Below are positions 19,715-29,400 of a DNA stretch of 43,131 bases, piece by piece. The stretch covers positions 1 through 43,131 of the forward strand of contig NZ_JALLGL010000014.1 in the NCBI RefSeq assembly GCF_023072675.1. The letters are read 5' to 3'. The DNA is from Streptomyces sp. XM83C. Lineage in GTDB: Bacteria > Actinomycetota > Actinomycetes > Streptomycetales > Streptomycetaceae. The notes under the pieces were generated by a model. The model did no database searches and was not told the DNA's origin. It was given only the letters and a program-made list of their open reading frames with translations. The position numbers and the translations under genes were made by a program. Position 1 is the stretch's first letter. Each line of letters opens with the position of its first letter.

Positions 19715-20995
19715 TCACGGCAGATCCGCACCAGGGCCGCCGCGGTGTCGGGCGACCGCCTTTTTCAACGGCACAGCCGGGTCCGTCAGCAGGTCCGCGT
19801 CCACGGGGGTGCCCGCCTCGATCAGGCGCCGTCCCTGAGCCATGTCACGGGGCCGGCCGACGGCCAGGAGGGCGACCAGCCGGGCGTCGCGCAGCCAGCA
19901 CACCGTCCAGGCCGGTTCGCCCGGGTCGCCCCGCCACACCAGGCGGTCGGCGGCGGCATGGTGACCGGCGTACTGGACGAACCGGCCGAACTGCTCCGAC
20001 CAGAAGTACGGCACCGGGTCGTACACGGCGGGCGGCGCCGCGCCGTCCGCGCCGACGATGTTCGCGGCGACGGTGCGCGGTCCCTGAAGCGCGTTGTCCC
20101 AGTGGTGGACGAGCAGCCGCTCGCCGTAACGCGCGGACGGGAAGGAGGCACAGTCACCGACGGCGTACACGTCGGGCACGGAGGTCCGCAGCATGTCGTC
20201 GGCGAGGACCTCGCCCTGCGCGCCCAGCGCGACGCCGGAGCCGGTCAGCCAACCGGTGGCCGGGCGGGCGCCGATGCCGACGACGACCGCGCCGGCCGGC
20301 ACGCGCGTGCCGTCGTCCAGCACCACCGCGCCGGGCTCGACTCGCTCCACGCGCGCGTGGGTGCGCAGGACGGCGCCGCTGTCGGCGTACCAGGCGGTCA
20401 TGGGGGCGGTGACCTCGGCGGGCAGCGCCTCGGCGAGGGGGCGGCCGGCCGCCTCGACGACGGTGACGGCGCAGCCCGCCTCGCGGGCGGCGGTGGCGAA
20501 CTCGGCGCCGATCCAGCCGGCGCCGACCACCACGACGTCGTGCTGCCGTGCCAGCACCGGCCGCAGCCGCTCGGCGTCGTCCAGGGTGCGCAGCAGATGC
20601 ACGCCGGGGATGCCGTCGGCGCCGGGCAGCCGCGCCGGTTCGGCACCGGTGGCGAGGACCAGCACGTCGTACGGGACGGGCCCGGCCTCGGTGTCCACCT
20701 CGTGGTCGGCGGGGCGCAGGCCGGTGACCTCGCGGCCGAGCAGCAGGTCGATGCCGAGGCCGTCGAAGTCGACGTCGAAGGCGGAGCCCTCGGCGGTGCC
20801 GAGCAGGACGGCCTTGGACAGCGGGGGCCGGTCGTAGGGCTGGTGGGGTTCGGCGCCGATGACGGTCACCGTGCCGGTGAAGCCCTGTTCGCGCAGGGCG
20901 ACGGCGGTCTGCACCCCGGCCATGCCCGCGCCGACCATCACCACGCGTCGCGTCCCGCCCCGCCGTACGGCCTCTTCCCGTGTCTGCTCGCTCAC
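19715..20995 (-). CDS. FAD/NAD(P)-dependent oxidoreductase (ferredoxin reductase-like)
   Basis: 426-residue two-dinucleotide-binding flavoprotein. FAD site: VVMVGAGMAGVQTAVALRE (about 18-36). The PYDRPPLSKAVL motif and VLVLATGAEP loop are typical of rubredoxin/ferredoxin reductases. NAD(P) site: VVVVGAGWIGAEFATAARE. Second FAD contact: VYAVGDCASF near 300. A reductase C-terminal domain (VPYFWSEQFGRFVQYAG) follows. It probably passes electrons to a ferredoxin or rubredoxin, but no partner is adjacent. GTG 20995 follows an AAGG-containing site. A small hypothetical gene ends 34 bases upstream on the same strand, so the two are probably co-transcribed. Confidence 0.92.
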   Translation of the reverse strand: MSEQTREEAVRRGGTRRVVMVGAGMAGVQTAVALREQGFTGTVTVIGAEPHQPYDRPPLSKAVLLGTAEGSAFDVDFDGLGIDLLLGREVTGLRPADHEVDTEAGPVPYDVLVLATGAEPARLPGADGIPGVHLLRTLDDAERLRPVLARQHDVVVVGAGWIGAEFATAAREAGCAVTVVEAAGRPLAEALPAEVTAPMTAWYADSGAVLRTHARVERVEPGAVVLDDGTRVPAGAVVVGIGARPATGWLTGSGVALGAQGEVLADDMLRTSVPDVYAVGDCASFPSARYGERLLVHHWDNALQGPRTVAANIVGADGAAPPAVYDPVPYFWSEQFGRFVQYAGHHAAADRLVWRGDPGEPAWTVCWLRDARLVALLAVGRPRDMAQGRRLIEAGTPVDADLLTDPAVPLKKAVARHRGGPGADLP

Positions 20996-21028
20996 CCGAT
21001 CACCTTAGACATGTGACCCGCCGTCACT

Positions 21029-21379
21029 TCAGGGCCCCGGCTCGGCGACCTGTTCCACCACGCTGGTGCCGCTGCCCTCCGCCGACTCCCACTGCCACCT
21101 CTCCTCCAGCCGGACCCGCCCGTCGGGCAGCTCCACGACGTCCGACACACAGTGCCCGGAGGCGGTCGTGCCGTCGGTCCTGAGCTGCACGTACCGGAAG
21201 TCCAGCCGGTCCTCGTGCCGCATACCCACGAGGTGCCCGCGCACGACGTCACCGCCCGCGTACTCGGCCCAGATCACCCCGTCCCGCTCGTGGTACGCGA
21301 ACCGGGTGTCGGTGCCGACCTGGCCTGCGGCCTGGTCGGCGACGGGCGCGAGGACGAGTCCGTCGAGCGAACGGGCCAT
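21029..21379 (-). CDS. Conserved hypothetical protein
   Basis: 116-residue soluble protein that I do not recognise by name. It is predicted to be all-beta, with alternating hydrophobic and charged strands (VIWAEYAGGDVVRGHLVGMR, DRLDFRYVQLR, GRVRLEERWQWE), suggestive of a small beta-barrel such as a lipocalin-like fold. One Cys, no signal peptide, no membrane helix. ATG 21379 has AAGGGAG eight bases upstream. It precedes the reductase gene (33-base gap) and is divergent from the TPP-controlled thiO operon. The coding call rests on the ribosome site, strand continuity and codon use. Confidence 0.75.
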   Translation of the reverse strand: MARSLDGLVLAPVADQAAGQVGTDTRFAYHERDGVIWAEYAGGDVVRGHLVGMRHEDRLDFRYVQLRTDGTTASGHCVSDVVELPDGRVRLEERWQWESAEGSGTSVVEQVAEPGP

Positions 21380-21435
21380 GGCCGAGGCTCCCTTACACGG
21401 GCGGAGACGGGACGGTTAGGGTGGCCACCGTAAAG

Positions 21436-21532
21436 CACTCGCGGGAGCCCGGACGCACCGGGCTGAGAGGGAGGCTGGCGGCCTCCGACCGTACGAACCT
21501 GATCCGGGTCATGCCGGCGAAGGGAGGGGCTG
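21436..21532 (+). promoter_or_regulatory. TPP (thiamine pyrophosphate) riboswitch
   Basis: Conserved thi-box elements in order: GCGGGAGCCC, GGGCTGAGAGGGAGGC (pyrimidine-sensing arm, with its GCCTCC partner), then CGAACCTGATCCGGGTCATG and GCGAAGGGAGG. These match the TPP aptamer core, including CTGAGAG and ACCTGATC. The purine-rich end (GAAGGGAGG) ends 8-12 bases before the thiO ATG and may serve as its ribosome site, so ligand binding could block translation. It should shut off thiO-thiS-thiG when TPP is plentiful. Confidence 0.95.
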
Positions 21533-21539
21533 GACGCCC

Positions 21540-23700
<2,161 letters not shown>

Positions 23701-23729
23701 CGGACGGGGGGTGCCTGCGGGGTGCCGCC

Positions 23730-23756
23730 CGCCGGGGCGGGCACACCGCCCCGGCG
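23730..23756 (+). terminator. Terminator of the thi operon
   Basis: Perfect 11-base arms (23730-23740 and 23746-23756) with a five-base loop, 29 bases past the thiG stop. Confidence 0.8.
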
Positions 23757-23889
23757 CACGACCGGCCGCAGGCGCACCGCGTTGCCGCTGTCGGGGGAGC
23801 CTGTGTCTCCGGGTTGCCCGGGACGTCACAGGTCGGCTGCAGTCGGGGTGCGATCTTGTCGGGTGGGCAGGGGCGACGGTGGTGGCTCG

Positions 23890-23895
23890 TAGACT
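23890..23895 (+). promoter_or_regulatory. -10 element of the kinase gene (leaderless start)
   Basis: TAGACT fits TAnnnT and ends seven bases before GTG 23903, where no Shine-Dalgarno exists. The expected -35 position is not well matched. Confidence 0.45.
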
Positions 23896-23902
23896 CGCGT
23901 GC

Positions 23903-25837
23903 GTGGACACGACCCTTCAGGACCCTCTCGTCGGGCAGGTGCTCGACGGTCGTTACCGCGTGGACGCGCGGATCGCGGTCGGCGGGATGGCCACGGTCTA
24001 CCGGGCCGTGGACACCCGCCTGGACCGCGTGCTCGCGTTGAAGGTGATGCACCCCGCGCTCGCGTCGGACGGCACGTTCGTGGAGCGGTTCATCCGTGAG
24101 GCGAAGTCGGTCGCGCGGCTCGACCACCCCAATGTCGTCCAGGTCTTCGATCAGGGCACCGACGGGTCGTACGTGTATCTGGCGATGGAGTACATCGCCG
24201 GGTGCACGCTGCGGGACGTGCTGCGCGAGCGCGGGGCGCTGCAACCGCGGGCCGCGCTGGACATCCTGGAGCCGGTGCTGGCCGCGCTGGGCGCCGCGCA
24301 CCGGGCCGGGTTCGTGCACCGCGACATGAAGCCGGAGAACGTCCTGATAGGGGACGACGGGCGGGTCAAGGTCGCCGACTTCGGTCTGGTGCGGGCCGTG
24401 GACACGGTCACGGACACCACCGGGGCGGTCCTCGGCACGGTCGCCTATCTGGCGCCGGAGCAGATCGAGCACGGCGTGGCCGATCCCCGCGTGGACGTGT
24501 ACGCGTGCGGTGTCGTGCTGTACGAGATGCTGACCGGTGAGAAGCCGCACGACGCGGAGTCGCCCGCGACGGTGCTGTACAAGCATCTGCACGAGGACGT
24601 GCCGCCGCCGTCGGCCCTCGTGCCGGGGCTGGCGTTCGCGCTGGACGAGCTGGTGGCGTCGGCGACGGCGCGTACGGCGGAGGTCCGGCCGCACGACGCG
24701 GTGGCGCTGCTGGCGCAGGCCCGTGAGGCGCGCGCCGGTCTCACCGAGGAGCAGCTGGACGCCGTACCGCCGCAGGCGCGTGCCGTGGAGCACGACAACG
24801 CGGACGACCGTACGAGTGTCATCCCGCGTGCGCCGGCCGTGCCCAGGCCGCTGCCGGTGAACGAGGACGAGGGCGACGGGGCCGGGCGGGAGGAGTTCCA
24901 CCGGACGAGCCGGCTGGAGGCGCCGCCGGTTTTGCCGCGGCGCCGTCAGGTGAGCCCGCGGCAGCGGGTCTGGGCGATCGTCGTCGCGGTGCTGGTGGTG
25001 CTCGGCCTGGGCGGGGGCGTCTGGTACATCAACTCGGGCCAGTTCACGAAGGTGCCTCCGCTGCTGGCGAAGACGGAGGCGCAGGCCCGTTCGGAGCTGG
25101 AGAAGGCCGGGCTGGACGTGTCCGTGCGGCGGGCGTACAGCGACACCGTGAAGCGGGGCACCGTGATCAGCACGGACCCTGCGCCGGGTGAGCGCATCCG
25201 CGGCAACGGCAGGGTGACGCTGACCGTGTCGCGCGGCCCGGAGACGGTGAAGGTGCCCGATCTGAAGGGCTACCGGCTGGAGAAGGCGCGGTCCGTGCTC
25301 AAGGACAGCGGTCTCGAACCGGGCATGGTCACGCGGGAGTTCAGCGACGACGTCCCGAAGGGCTTCGTGATCTCCACGAACCCGTCGGCCGGTACGGAGC
25401 GGCACGCGGACTCGGCGATCGCGCTGGTCGTCAGCAAGGGCAGCCCGGTGGACGTGCCGGATGTCACGGGCGAGGACCTGGCCGAGGCCAGGAGCGATCT
25501 GGAGGCCGCCGGGCTGAACGTCGTGGTGGCCGACGAGCGGGTGAACTCCGAGCACGACGCGGGGAAGGTCGCCGCGCAGACGCCGGAGAGCGGCAGCGAG
25601 GCCGCCGAGGGCGACACGGTGACGCTGACGCTGTCGAAGGGCCCGGAGATGGTGGTGGTCCCGGACGTGGTCGGCGACAGCGTGTCCGAGGCCAAGGAGA
25701 AGCTGAAGGCGGCCGGGTTCGAGGTCGACGAGGACCGGGGTCTGCTGGGCCTGTTCGGCGACACGGTGAAGAAGCAGTCCGTGAAGGGCGGCGAGCGGGC
25801 ACCGAAGGGCTCCACCATCAAGATCACCATCCGGTGA
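23903..25837 (+). CDS. PASTA-domain Ser/Thr protein kinase (PknB type)
   Basis: 644-residue membrane receptor kinase. The cytoplasmic kinase domain shows the Gly loop GGMATVYRA, Lys47 (LALKVM), HRDMKPEN with catalytic Asp141, DFG at 159-161, the activation segment DTTGAVLGTVAYLAPEQ with its Thr pair, and the lower lobe. A disordered juxtamembrane region follows, then a single helix (about 354-376), then four extracellular PASTA repeats (378-644) of the kind that bind muropeptides or lipid II. GTG 23903 is chosen because the kinase fold begins soon after and TAGACT lies seven bases upstream. The gene sits between the thi operon and endonuclease IV, not in a pbp/rodA cluster, so it is probably one of several PASTA kinases in this genome. 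Confidence 0.95.
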   Translation: MDTTLQDPLVGQVLDGRYRVDARIAVGGMATVYRAVDTRLDRVLALKVMHPALASDGTFVERFIREAKSVARLDHPNVVQVFDQGTDGSYVYLAMEYIAGCTLRDVLRERGALQPRAALDILEPVLAALGAAHRAGFVHRDMKPENVLIGDDGRVKVADFGLVRAVDTVTDTTGAVLGTVAYLAPEQIEHGVADPRVDVYACGVVLYEMLTGEKPHDAESPATVLYKHLHEDVPPPSALVPGLAFALDELVASATARTAEVRPHDAVALLAQAREARAGLTEEQLDAVPPQARAVEHDNADDRTSVIPRAPAVPRPLPVNEDEGDGAGREEFHRTSRLEAPPVLPRRRQVSPRQRVWAIVVAVLVVLGLGGGVWYINSGQFTKVPPLLAKTEAQARSELEKAGLDVSVRRAYSDTVKRGTVISTDPAPGERIRGNGRVTLTVSRGPETVKVPDLKGYRLEKARSVLKDSGLEPGMVTREFSDDVPKGFVISTNPSAGTERHADSAIALVVSKGSPVDVPDVTGEDLAEARSDLEAAGLNVVVADERVNSEHDAGKVAAQTPESGSEAAEGDTVTLTLSKGPEMVVVPDVVGDSVSEAKEKLKAAGFEVDEDRGLLGLFGDTVKKQSVKGGERAPKGSTIKITIR

Positions 25838-25904
25838 CGCACACCACCGTTTCCAGCCCGCCCGCGGTGCCGGGGCAGCCCGGACCGCGTGGCAGGCTGA
25901 ACGG

Positions 25905-26792
25905 GTGACATCTGCTGACCTCGCGCATCGCCCCCTCCCTCGCAATCCCGTCGGCGCCCATGTCCCCGTCGCGGGCGGACTGCACAGCGTGGGACTGCCG
26001 TACGCCCGTGATCTGCGGGCGGAGGCCGTGCAGGTCTTCGTGGCCAATCCGCGCGGCTGGGCCACCCCGGCCGGGAACCCCCGGCAGGACGAGGCGTTCC
26101 GCGCGGCGTGCGCGGCGGAGTCGCTGCCGGTGTATGTGCACGCGCCGTATCTGATCAACTTCGGATCGCACACCGAGGCGACGGTGGAGCGGTCGGTGGA
26201 GTCGCTGCGGCACTCGCTGCGGCGCGGCCGGGAGATCGGCGCGCTGGGCGTGGTGATGCACACCGGAAGTGCGACGGGCGGCCGGGACCGCGCGGTGGCG
26301 CTGAAGCAGGTACGGGAGCATCTGCTGCCGCTGCTGGACGAGCTGACCCACGACGACGACCCGTATCTGCTGCTGGAGTCCACCGCCGGGCAGGGCGCCT
26401 CGCTGTGCTCGCGGACCTGGGACTTCGGGCCGTACTTCGAAATGCTGGACGCCCATCCCCGGCTCGGCGTGTGCCTGGACACCTGCCACATCTTCGCCGC
26501 CGGGCACGACCTGACCGGGCCGCACGGCATGCGTCAGACACTGGATCTGCTGGTGGAGACGGTCGGTGAGGGCCGGCTGAGGCTGATCCACGCCAACGAC
26601 TCCAAGGACGTGGCCGGGGCGCACAAGGACCGGCACGAGAACATCGGCGCGGGACACATCGGCGAGGAGCCGTTCCGCGCGCTGATGACGCACCCGGCGA
26701 CGGCCGGTGTCCCGCTGGTGATCGAGACGCCGGGCGGCAAGGAGGGGCACGCGGCGGACGTGGAACGGCTGAAGAAGCTGCGCGACGGGTAG
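25905..26792 (+). CDS. nfo: Endonuclease IV-like deoxyribonuclease (AP endonuclease 2 family)
   Basis: 295-residue TIM-barrel nuclease that should cut DNA 5' of abasic sites in base excision repair. Zinc-cluster residues are visible in order: GAHVPVAGGL, YVHAPYLINF, VMHTGSATG, LLLESTAGQG, CLDTCHIFAAGHD, LIHANDSK, DRHENIGAGHIG and LVIETPG. These match the trinuclear zinc site of Nfo. GTG 25905 is used; no strong ribosome site is seen. It lies 67 bases after the kinase gene without a terminator between, so read-through is possible. Downstream are two tandem 35-base repeats that may end its transcript. Confidence 0.94.
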   Translation: MTSADLAHRPLPRNPVGAHVPVAGGLHSVGLPYARDLRAEAVQVFVANPRGWATPAGNPRQDEAFRAACAAESLPVYVHAPYLINFGSHTEATVERSVESLRHSLRRGREIGALGVVMHTGSATGGRDRAVALKQVREHLLPLLDELTHDDDPYLLLESTAGQGASLCSRTWDFGPYFEMLDAHPRLGVCLDTCHIFAAGHDLTGPHGMRQTLDLLVETVGEGRLRLIHANDSKDVAGAHKDRHENIGAGHIGEEPFRALMTHPATAGVPLVIETPGGKEGHAADVERLKKLRDG

Positions 26793-26810
26793 CCGGTCCG
26801 GGGCGGCGGG

Positions 26811-26879
26811 CCCTGACGCCGGTTCGGGGAGCGGCCCGGGGAGGGCCCTGACGCCGCTCCGGGAGCGGCCCGGGGAGGG
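26811..26879 (+). repeat. Tandem pair of ~35-base GC-rich repeats
   Basis: Two adjacent copies (26811-26845 and 26846-26879) of a unit starting CCCTGACGCCG and ending GAGCGGCCCGGGGAGGG, with a degenerate third copy beyond. The second copy forms a hairpin (GCCGCTCC-G-GGAGCGGC, 26853-26869). It lies just after the endonuclease IV stop and probably works as a terminator region. Confidence 0.7.
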
Positions 26880-26931
26880 CGTCCTCACTCCGGTCCGGGG
26901 CCGGGTCCGTAAGGGGCCGACCCGCACGGGA

Positions 26932-26948
26932 ATACCCCGGTGGGGTAT
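26932..26948 (+). promoter_or_regulatory. CsoR-like copper operator
   Basis: ATACCCC-GGT-GGGGTAT is a perfect 7+3+7 palindrome, 47 bases before the DUF4396 start. G/C-tract palindromes flanked by AT/TA are the known operators of the copper-sensing repressor CsoR, including in streptomycetes, where they precede copper-export genes. No csoR gene is in this window. Confidence 0.7.
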
Positions 26949-26995
26949 GTGGTTCCACTCGATGCAGGAACCGTGATCCGACATCGGGGGCAGTC

Positions 26996-27547
26996 ATGCA
27001 GCACGAGGCGCACACGGCACACCGGCACGCCGCCCACGAGACCCACGCCGCCCACGCCGGGCACACCGGCCCCGAGCACCACCGACACCACCGCACCTCC
27101 GGCACCGCCCCCGCCTCCTGGGCCGTGGCGGCGCAGGCCACGCTGCACTGCCTCACCGGCTGCGCCATCGGTGAGGTGCTCGGCCTGGTGATCGGCACCT
27201 GGCTCGGCTGGGGCAACGTCCCCACGATGGTGCTGGCCATCGCGCTGGCGTTCCTCTTCGGCTACTCGCTCACCCTGCGCGGCGTGACCGAGGCCGGCGT
27301 GGGCTTCCGCGCCGCCGTGCGGGTGGCGCTGGCGGCGGACACCCTGTCGATCGCCGTGATGGAGCTGATCGACAACGGCGTGATCGCGCTGTGGCCGGAC
27401 GCGATGGACGCCCAGCTCGGCGACGCGCTGTTCTGGGGCGCGCTCGCGGCCTCGCTGACGATCGCGTTCCTGGTGACCACGCCGGTCAACAAGTGGATGA
27501 TCGGCCGCGGCAAGGGGCACGCGGTGGTGCACCGGTACCACCACTGA
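26996..27547 (+). CDS. DUF4396 membrane protein with His-rich N-terminus
   Basis: 183-residue membrane protein. The first 36 residues contain 12 His (for example HRHAAHETHAAHAGH), a likely metal-binding cytoplasmic or luminal tail, and four more His sit at the C-terminus. The DUF4396 domain begins with ATLHCLTGCAIGEVLG, where Cys52 and Cys56 in the first helix could hold a soft metal. Three further hydrophobic segments follow (about 75-92, 104-122, 140-160). ATG 26996 has GGGGG five bases upstream. The CsoR-like palindrome in its promoter, the His tail and the Cys pair together suggest a role in copper handling. DUF4396 has no assigned function that I know of, so this is inference. Confidence 0.9.
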   Translation: MQHEAHTAHRHAAHETHAAHAGHTGPEHHRHHRTSGTAPASWAVAAQATLHCLTGCAIGEVLGLVIGTWLGWGNVPTMVLAIALAFLFGYSLTLRGVTEAGVGFRAAVRVALAADTLSIAVMELIDNGVIALWPDAMDAQLGDALFWGALAASLTIAFLVTTPVNKWMIGRGKGHAVVHRYHH

Positions 27548-27568
27548 CACCGCGGGCCGGCGCGGGAC

Positions 27569-28201
27569 TCAGAGCTCGGGGCCGTCCCCGGGCTCTTCCT
27601 GGTAGGAGTACCGCTGTTCCTTCCAGGGGTCGCCGATGTTGTGGTAGCCGCGCTCCTCCCAGAAGCCGCGCCGGTCGGCGGTCATGTACTCCACGCCGCG
27701 GACCCATTTGGGTCCTTTCCAGGCGTACAGATGGGGGACGATCAGGCGCAGCGGGAAGCCGTGCTCGGCGGTCAGCAGCTCGCCGTCCTTGTGGGTGGCG
27801 AACAGGGTGTGCTCGGCGGTGAAGTCGGACAGCCGCAGATTGGAGCTGAAGCCGTACTCCGCCCACACCATCACATGGGTGACGTCGGGGGCGGGCGGGG
27901 CGATGTCGAGGACGGCCCGGGCGGGGATGCCCTCCCACTCGGCGCCGAGCATGCTGAACTTCGTCACGCAGTGCAGATCGGCGACGACGGTGGTGTGCGG
28001 CAGGGCCGTGAACTCCTCGTGCGTCCACGAGTGCTTCTCGCCGTCGGCGGTGGCCCCGAAGACCCGGAAGTCCCAGCGCTCCGGCCGGAACTTGGGCACC
28101 GGCCCGTAGTGGGTGACCGGCCAGCCCTTCTGCACTCGCTGCCCCGGCGGAAGCTCGGACCGTGCTGCTTCTCCGCTCTCGCTCTCCACCGGCTGACCCA
28201 T
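27569..28201 (-). CDS. Sulfite oxidase-like molybdopterin-dependent oxidoreductase
   Basis: 210-residue protein made only of the oxidoreductase molybdopterin-binding domain. The cofactor-ligand Cys lies in VVADLHCVTKFSM, where Cys normally binds Mo; other family blocks are PVTHYGPVPKF, WDFRVFG, HVMVWAEYGFSSNL, HGFPLRLIVPHLYAWKGPKW and the C-terminal GYHNIGDPWKEQRYS. It lacks the dimer domain of true sulfite oxidase and has no signal peptide, so it should be cytoplasmic; the substrate is unknown. ATG 28201 has AGGA seven bases upstream. It converges on the DUF4396 gene (21-base gap) and is divergent from bfr, sharing with it a region containing two operators. Confidence 0.9.
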   Translation of the reverse strand: MGQPVESESGEAARSELPPGQRVQKGWPVTHYGPVPKFRPERWDFRVFGATADGEKHSWTHEEFTALPHTTVVADLHCVTKFSMLGAEWEGIPARAVLDIAPPAPDVTHVMVWAEYGFSSNLRLSDFTAEHTLFATHKDGELLTAEHGFPLRLIVPHLYAWKGPKWVRGVEYMTADRRGFWEERGYHNIGDPWKEQRYSYQEEPGDGPEL

Positions 28202-28270
28202 GACTCCATCCTGACAGACCCGGAGCAGTGCACAGGACCAGGCACCCCACCCAACCGGACATCTGACACT

Positions 28271-28301
28271 AAGCATGCACTTACTTACTAAGTGCGCACT
28301 T
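28271..28301. promoter_or_regulatory. Two tandem near-palindromic operators in the bfr / molybdo-oxidoreductase intergenic region
   Basis: AAGCATGCACTT (28271-28282) and AAGTGCGCACTT (28290-28301) are 12-base palindromic sites, the second perfect. Each is followed by ACT and preceded by CT, giving 17-base direct repeats with a 19-base period, about two helical turns. They lie 70-100 bases from both divergent starts. The cognate regulator is not adjacent and I cannot name its family. Confidence 0.6.
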
Positions 28302-28381
28302 ACTGGACGATCTTCTCTCACCGGTGCAATCATTCGGCCGCAACCCCTCCCCCGTCCCCTCCGTGGAAGGAGCCAGGCGCG

Positions 28382-28861
28382 ATGCAGGGCGACCCCGAGG
28401 TCATCGAGTTCCTCAACGAGCAGCTGACCGGCGAGCTGACCGCCATCAACCAGTACTTCCTGCACGCCAAGATGCAGGAGAACTTCGGCTGGACGAAGCT
28501 CGCGAAATACACGCGGCACGAGTCGTTCGACGAGATGAAGCACGCGGAGGTGCTCACCGACCGGATCCTGTTCCTGGAGGGGCTGCCGAACTACCAGCGC
28601 CTGTTCCACGTACGCGTCGGGCAGACGGTGAAGGAGATGTTCGAGGCGGACCGGCAGATCGAGGTGGAGGCGATCGACCGCCTCCGGCGCGGCATCAAGG
28701 TCATGCGCGAGAAGGGCGACATCACGTCCGCGAACATCTTCGAGGACATCCTCGCGGACGAGGAGCACCACATCGACTACCTCGACACCCAGCTGGAGCT
28801 GCTGGAGAAGCTCGGCGAGGCGCTGTATCTGGCCCAGCTGATCGAGCAGCCGGAGAGCTGA
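28382..28861 (+). CDS. bfr: Bacterioferritin
   Basis: 159-residue subunit of the 24-mer haem-containing iron store. The ferroxidase ligands are all present: Glu18, Glu51 and His54 (ESFDEMKHAE), Glu94, Glu127 and His130 (ADEEHHIDYL). Met52, the haem ligand that marks bacterioferritins, is in place. ATG 28382 has AAGGAG nine bases upstream. It converges on the gene for its ferredoxin partner (bfd, 126 bases between stops). No iron box is visible in its promoter, whereas two 12-base operators of another type lie 80-110 bases upstream. Iron oxidation and storage are certain from the residues; regulation is open. Confidence 0.97.
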   Translation: MQGDPEVIEFLNEQLTGELTAINQYFLHAKMQENFGWTKLAKYTRHESFDEMKHAEVLTDRILFLEGLPNYQRLFHVRVGQTVKEMFEADRQIEVEAIDRLRRGIKVMREKGDITSANIFEDILADEEHHIDYLDTQLELLEKLGEALYLAQLIEQPES

Positions 28862-28987
28862 CAGAGCCGGCGCACCACCCGACACAGCCCTCGTACGACG
28901 GGGGCGAGATCCACGGAGCCACAGGGAGCCGCCGGGAGCCGCGCGGGCACCCCAAGGGCCCGAAGGGGCCGTACGGGGCCTACGGGC

Positions 28988-29230
28988 CTACGCCGCCTCG
29001 TCCAGGCGCTCCGGCGCCTCCAGGGAGGCGAGGACCGGCTTGCCCTCGTCGGCCAGCTCACGCCGGGGGCAGACACCACGGCCCAGCAGGGCCTGGATAC
29101 GGCGGACGCACGAACCGCAGTCCGTGCCGGCCTTGCAGGCGGAGGCGATCCGGCGGGGCGTGCAGGCGCCGTTCTCCGCGTGCTGCTTGACCTGCTGCTC
29201 GGTGACGCCGAAGCAAGAGCACACGTACAC
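28988..29230 (-). CDS. bfd: Bacterioferritin-associated ferredoxin (Bfd-like [2Fe-2S] protein)
   Basis: 80-residue [2Fe-2S] protein that should deliver electrons to Bfr for iron release. The cluster ligands are Cys4 and Cys6 (CSC) and Cys38 and Cys41 (DCGSC), giving the Bfd spacing C-x-C-x31-C-x2-C. A helix-turn-helix-like fold with ITS/VTE-QQV follows the family. GTG 29230 is preferred: GGAGG lies eight bases upstream, whereas an earlier in-frame GTG at 29239 falls inside that ribosome site. An iron-box-like sequence 54-72 bases upstream suggests induction in iron starvation, as expected for iron mobilisation. Confidence 0.93.
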   Translation of the reverse strand: MYVCSCFGVTEQQVKQHAENGACTPRRIASACKAGTDCGSCVRRIQALLGRGVCPRRELADEGKPVLASLEAPERLDEAA

Positions 29231-29283
29231 GCGGATCACCTCCCGCCGGGGATCGAATGTCTGGTGCCGTCCCCGTTGATCGG

Positions 29284-29302
29284 TGAGGCAAACCTAACCT
29301 TA
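29284..29302 (-). promoter_or_regulatory. Iron box (DmdR1/IdeR-type) before bfd
   Basis: On the minus strand the site reads TAAGGTTAGGTTTGCCTCA, agreeing at 14 of 19 positions with TTAGGTTAGGCTAACCTAA, the known consensus for iron-bound DmdR1/IdeR repressors. Its left half (AGGTTAGG) is perfect. Confidence 0.7.
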
Positions 29303-29400
29303 CCCATAGATGTGCGGTCGCAAAAGTGGCGCGGGGCGCGGATCGGGTGTGATCCGCGCCCCATCAAGTGGCCGAAAGTCGCCGTGGAACGGCGGAAAGG

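Noticed and set aside
29231-29239. Bfd start at GTG 29239
   Set aside because: That GTG is part of the GGAGGTGAT ribosome site; the GTG at 29230 has correct spacing and places the CSC cluster motif right after the start.
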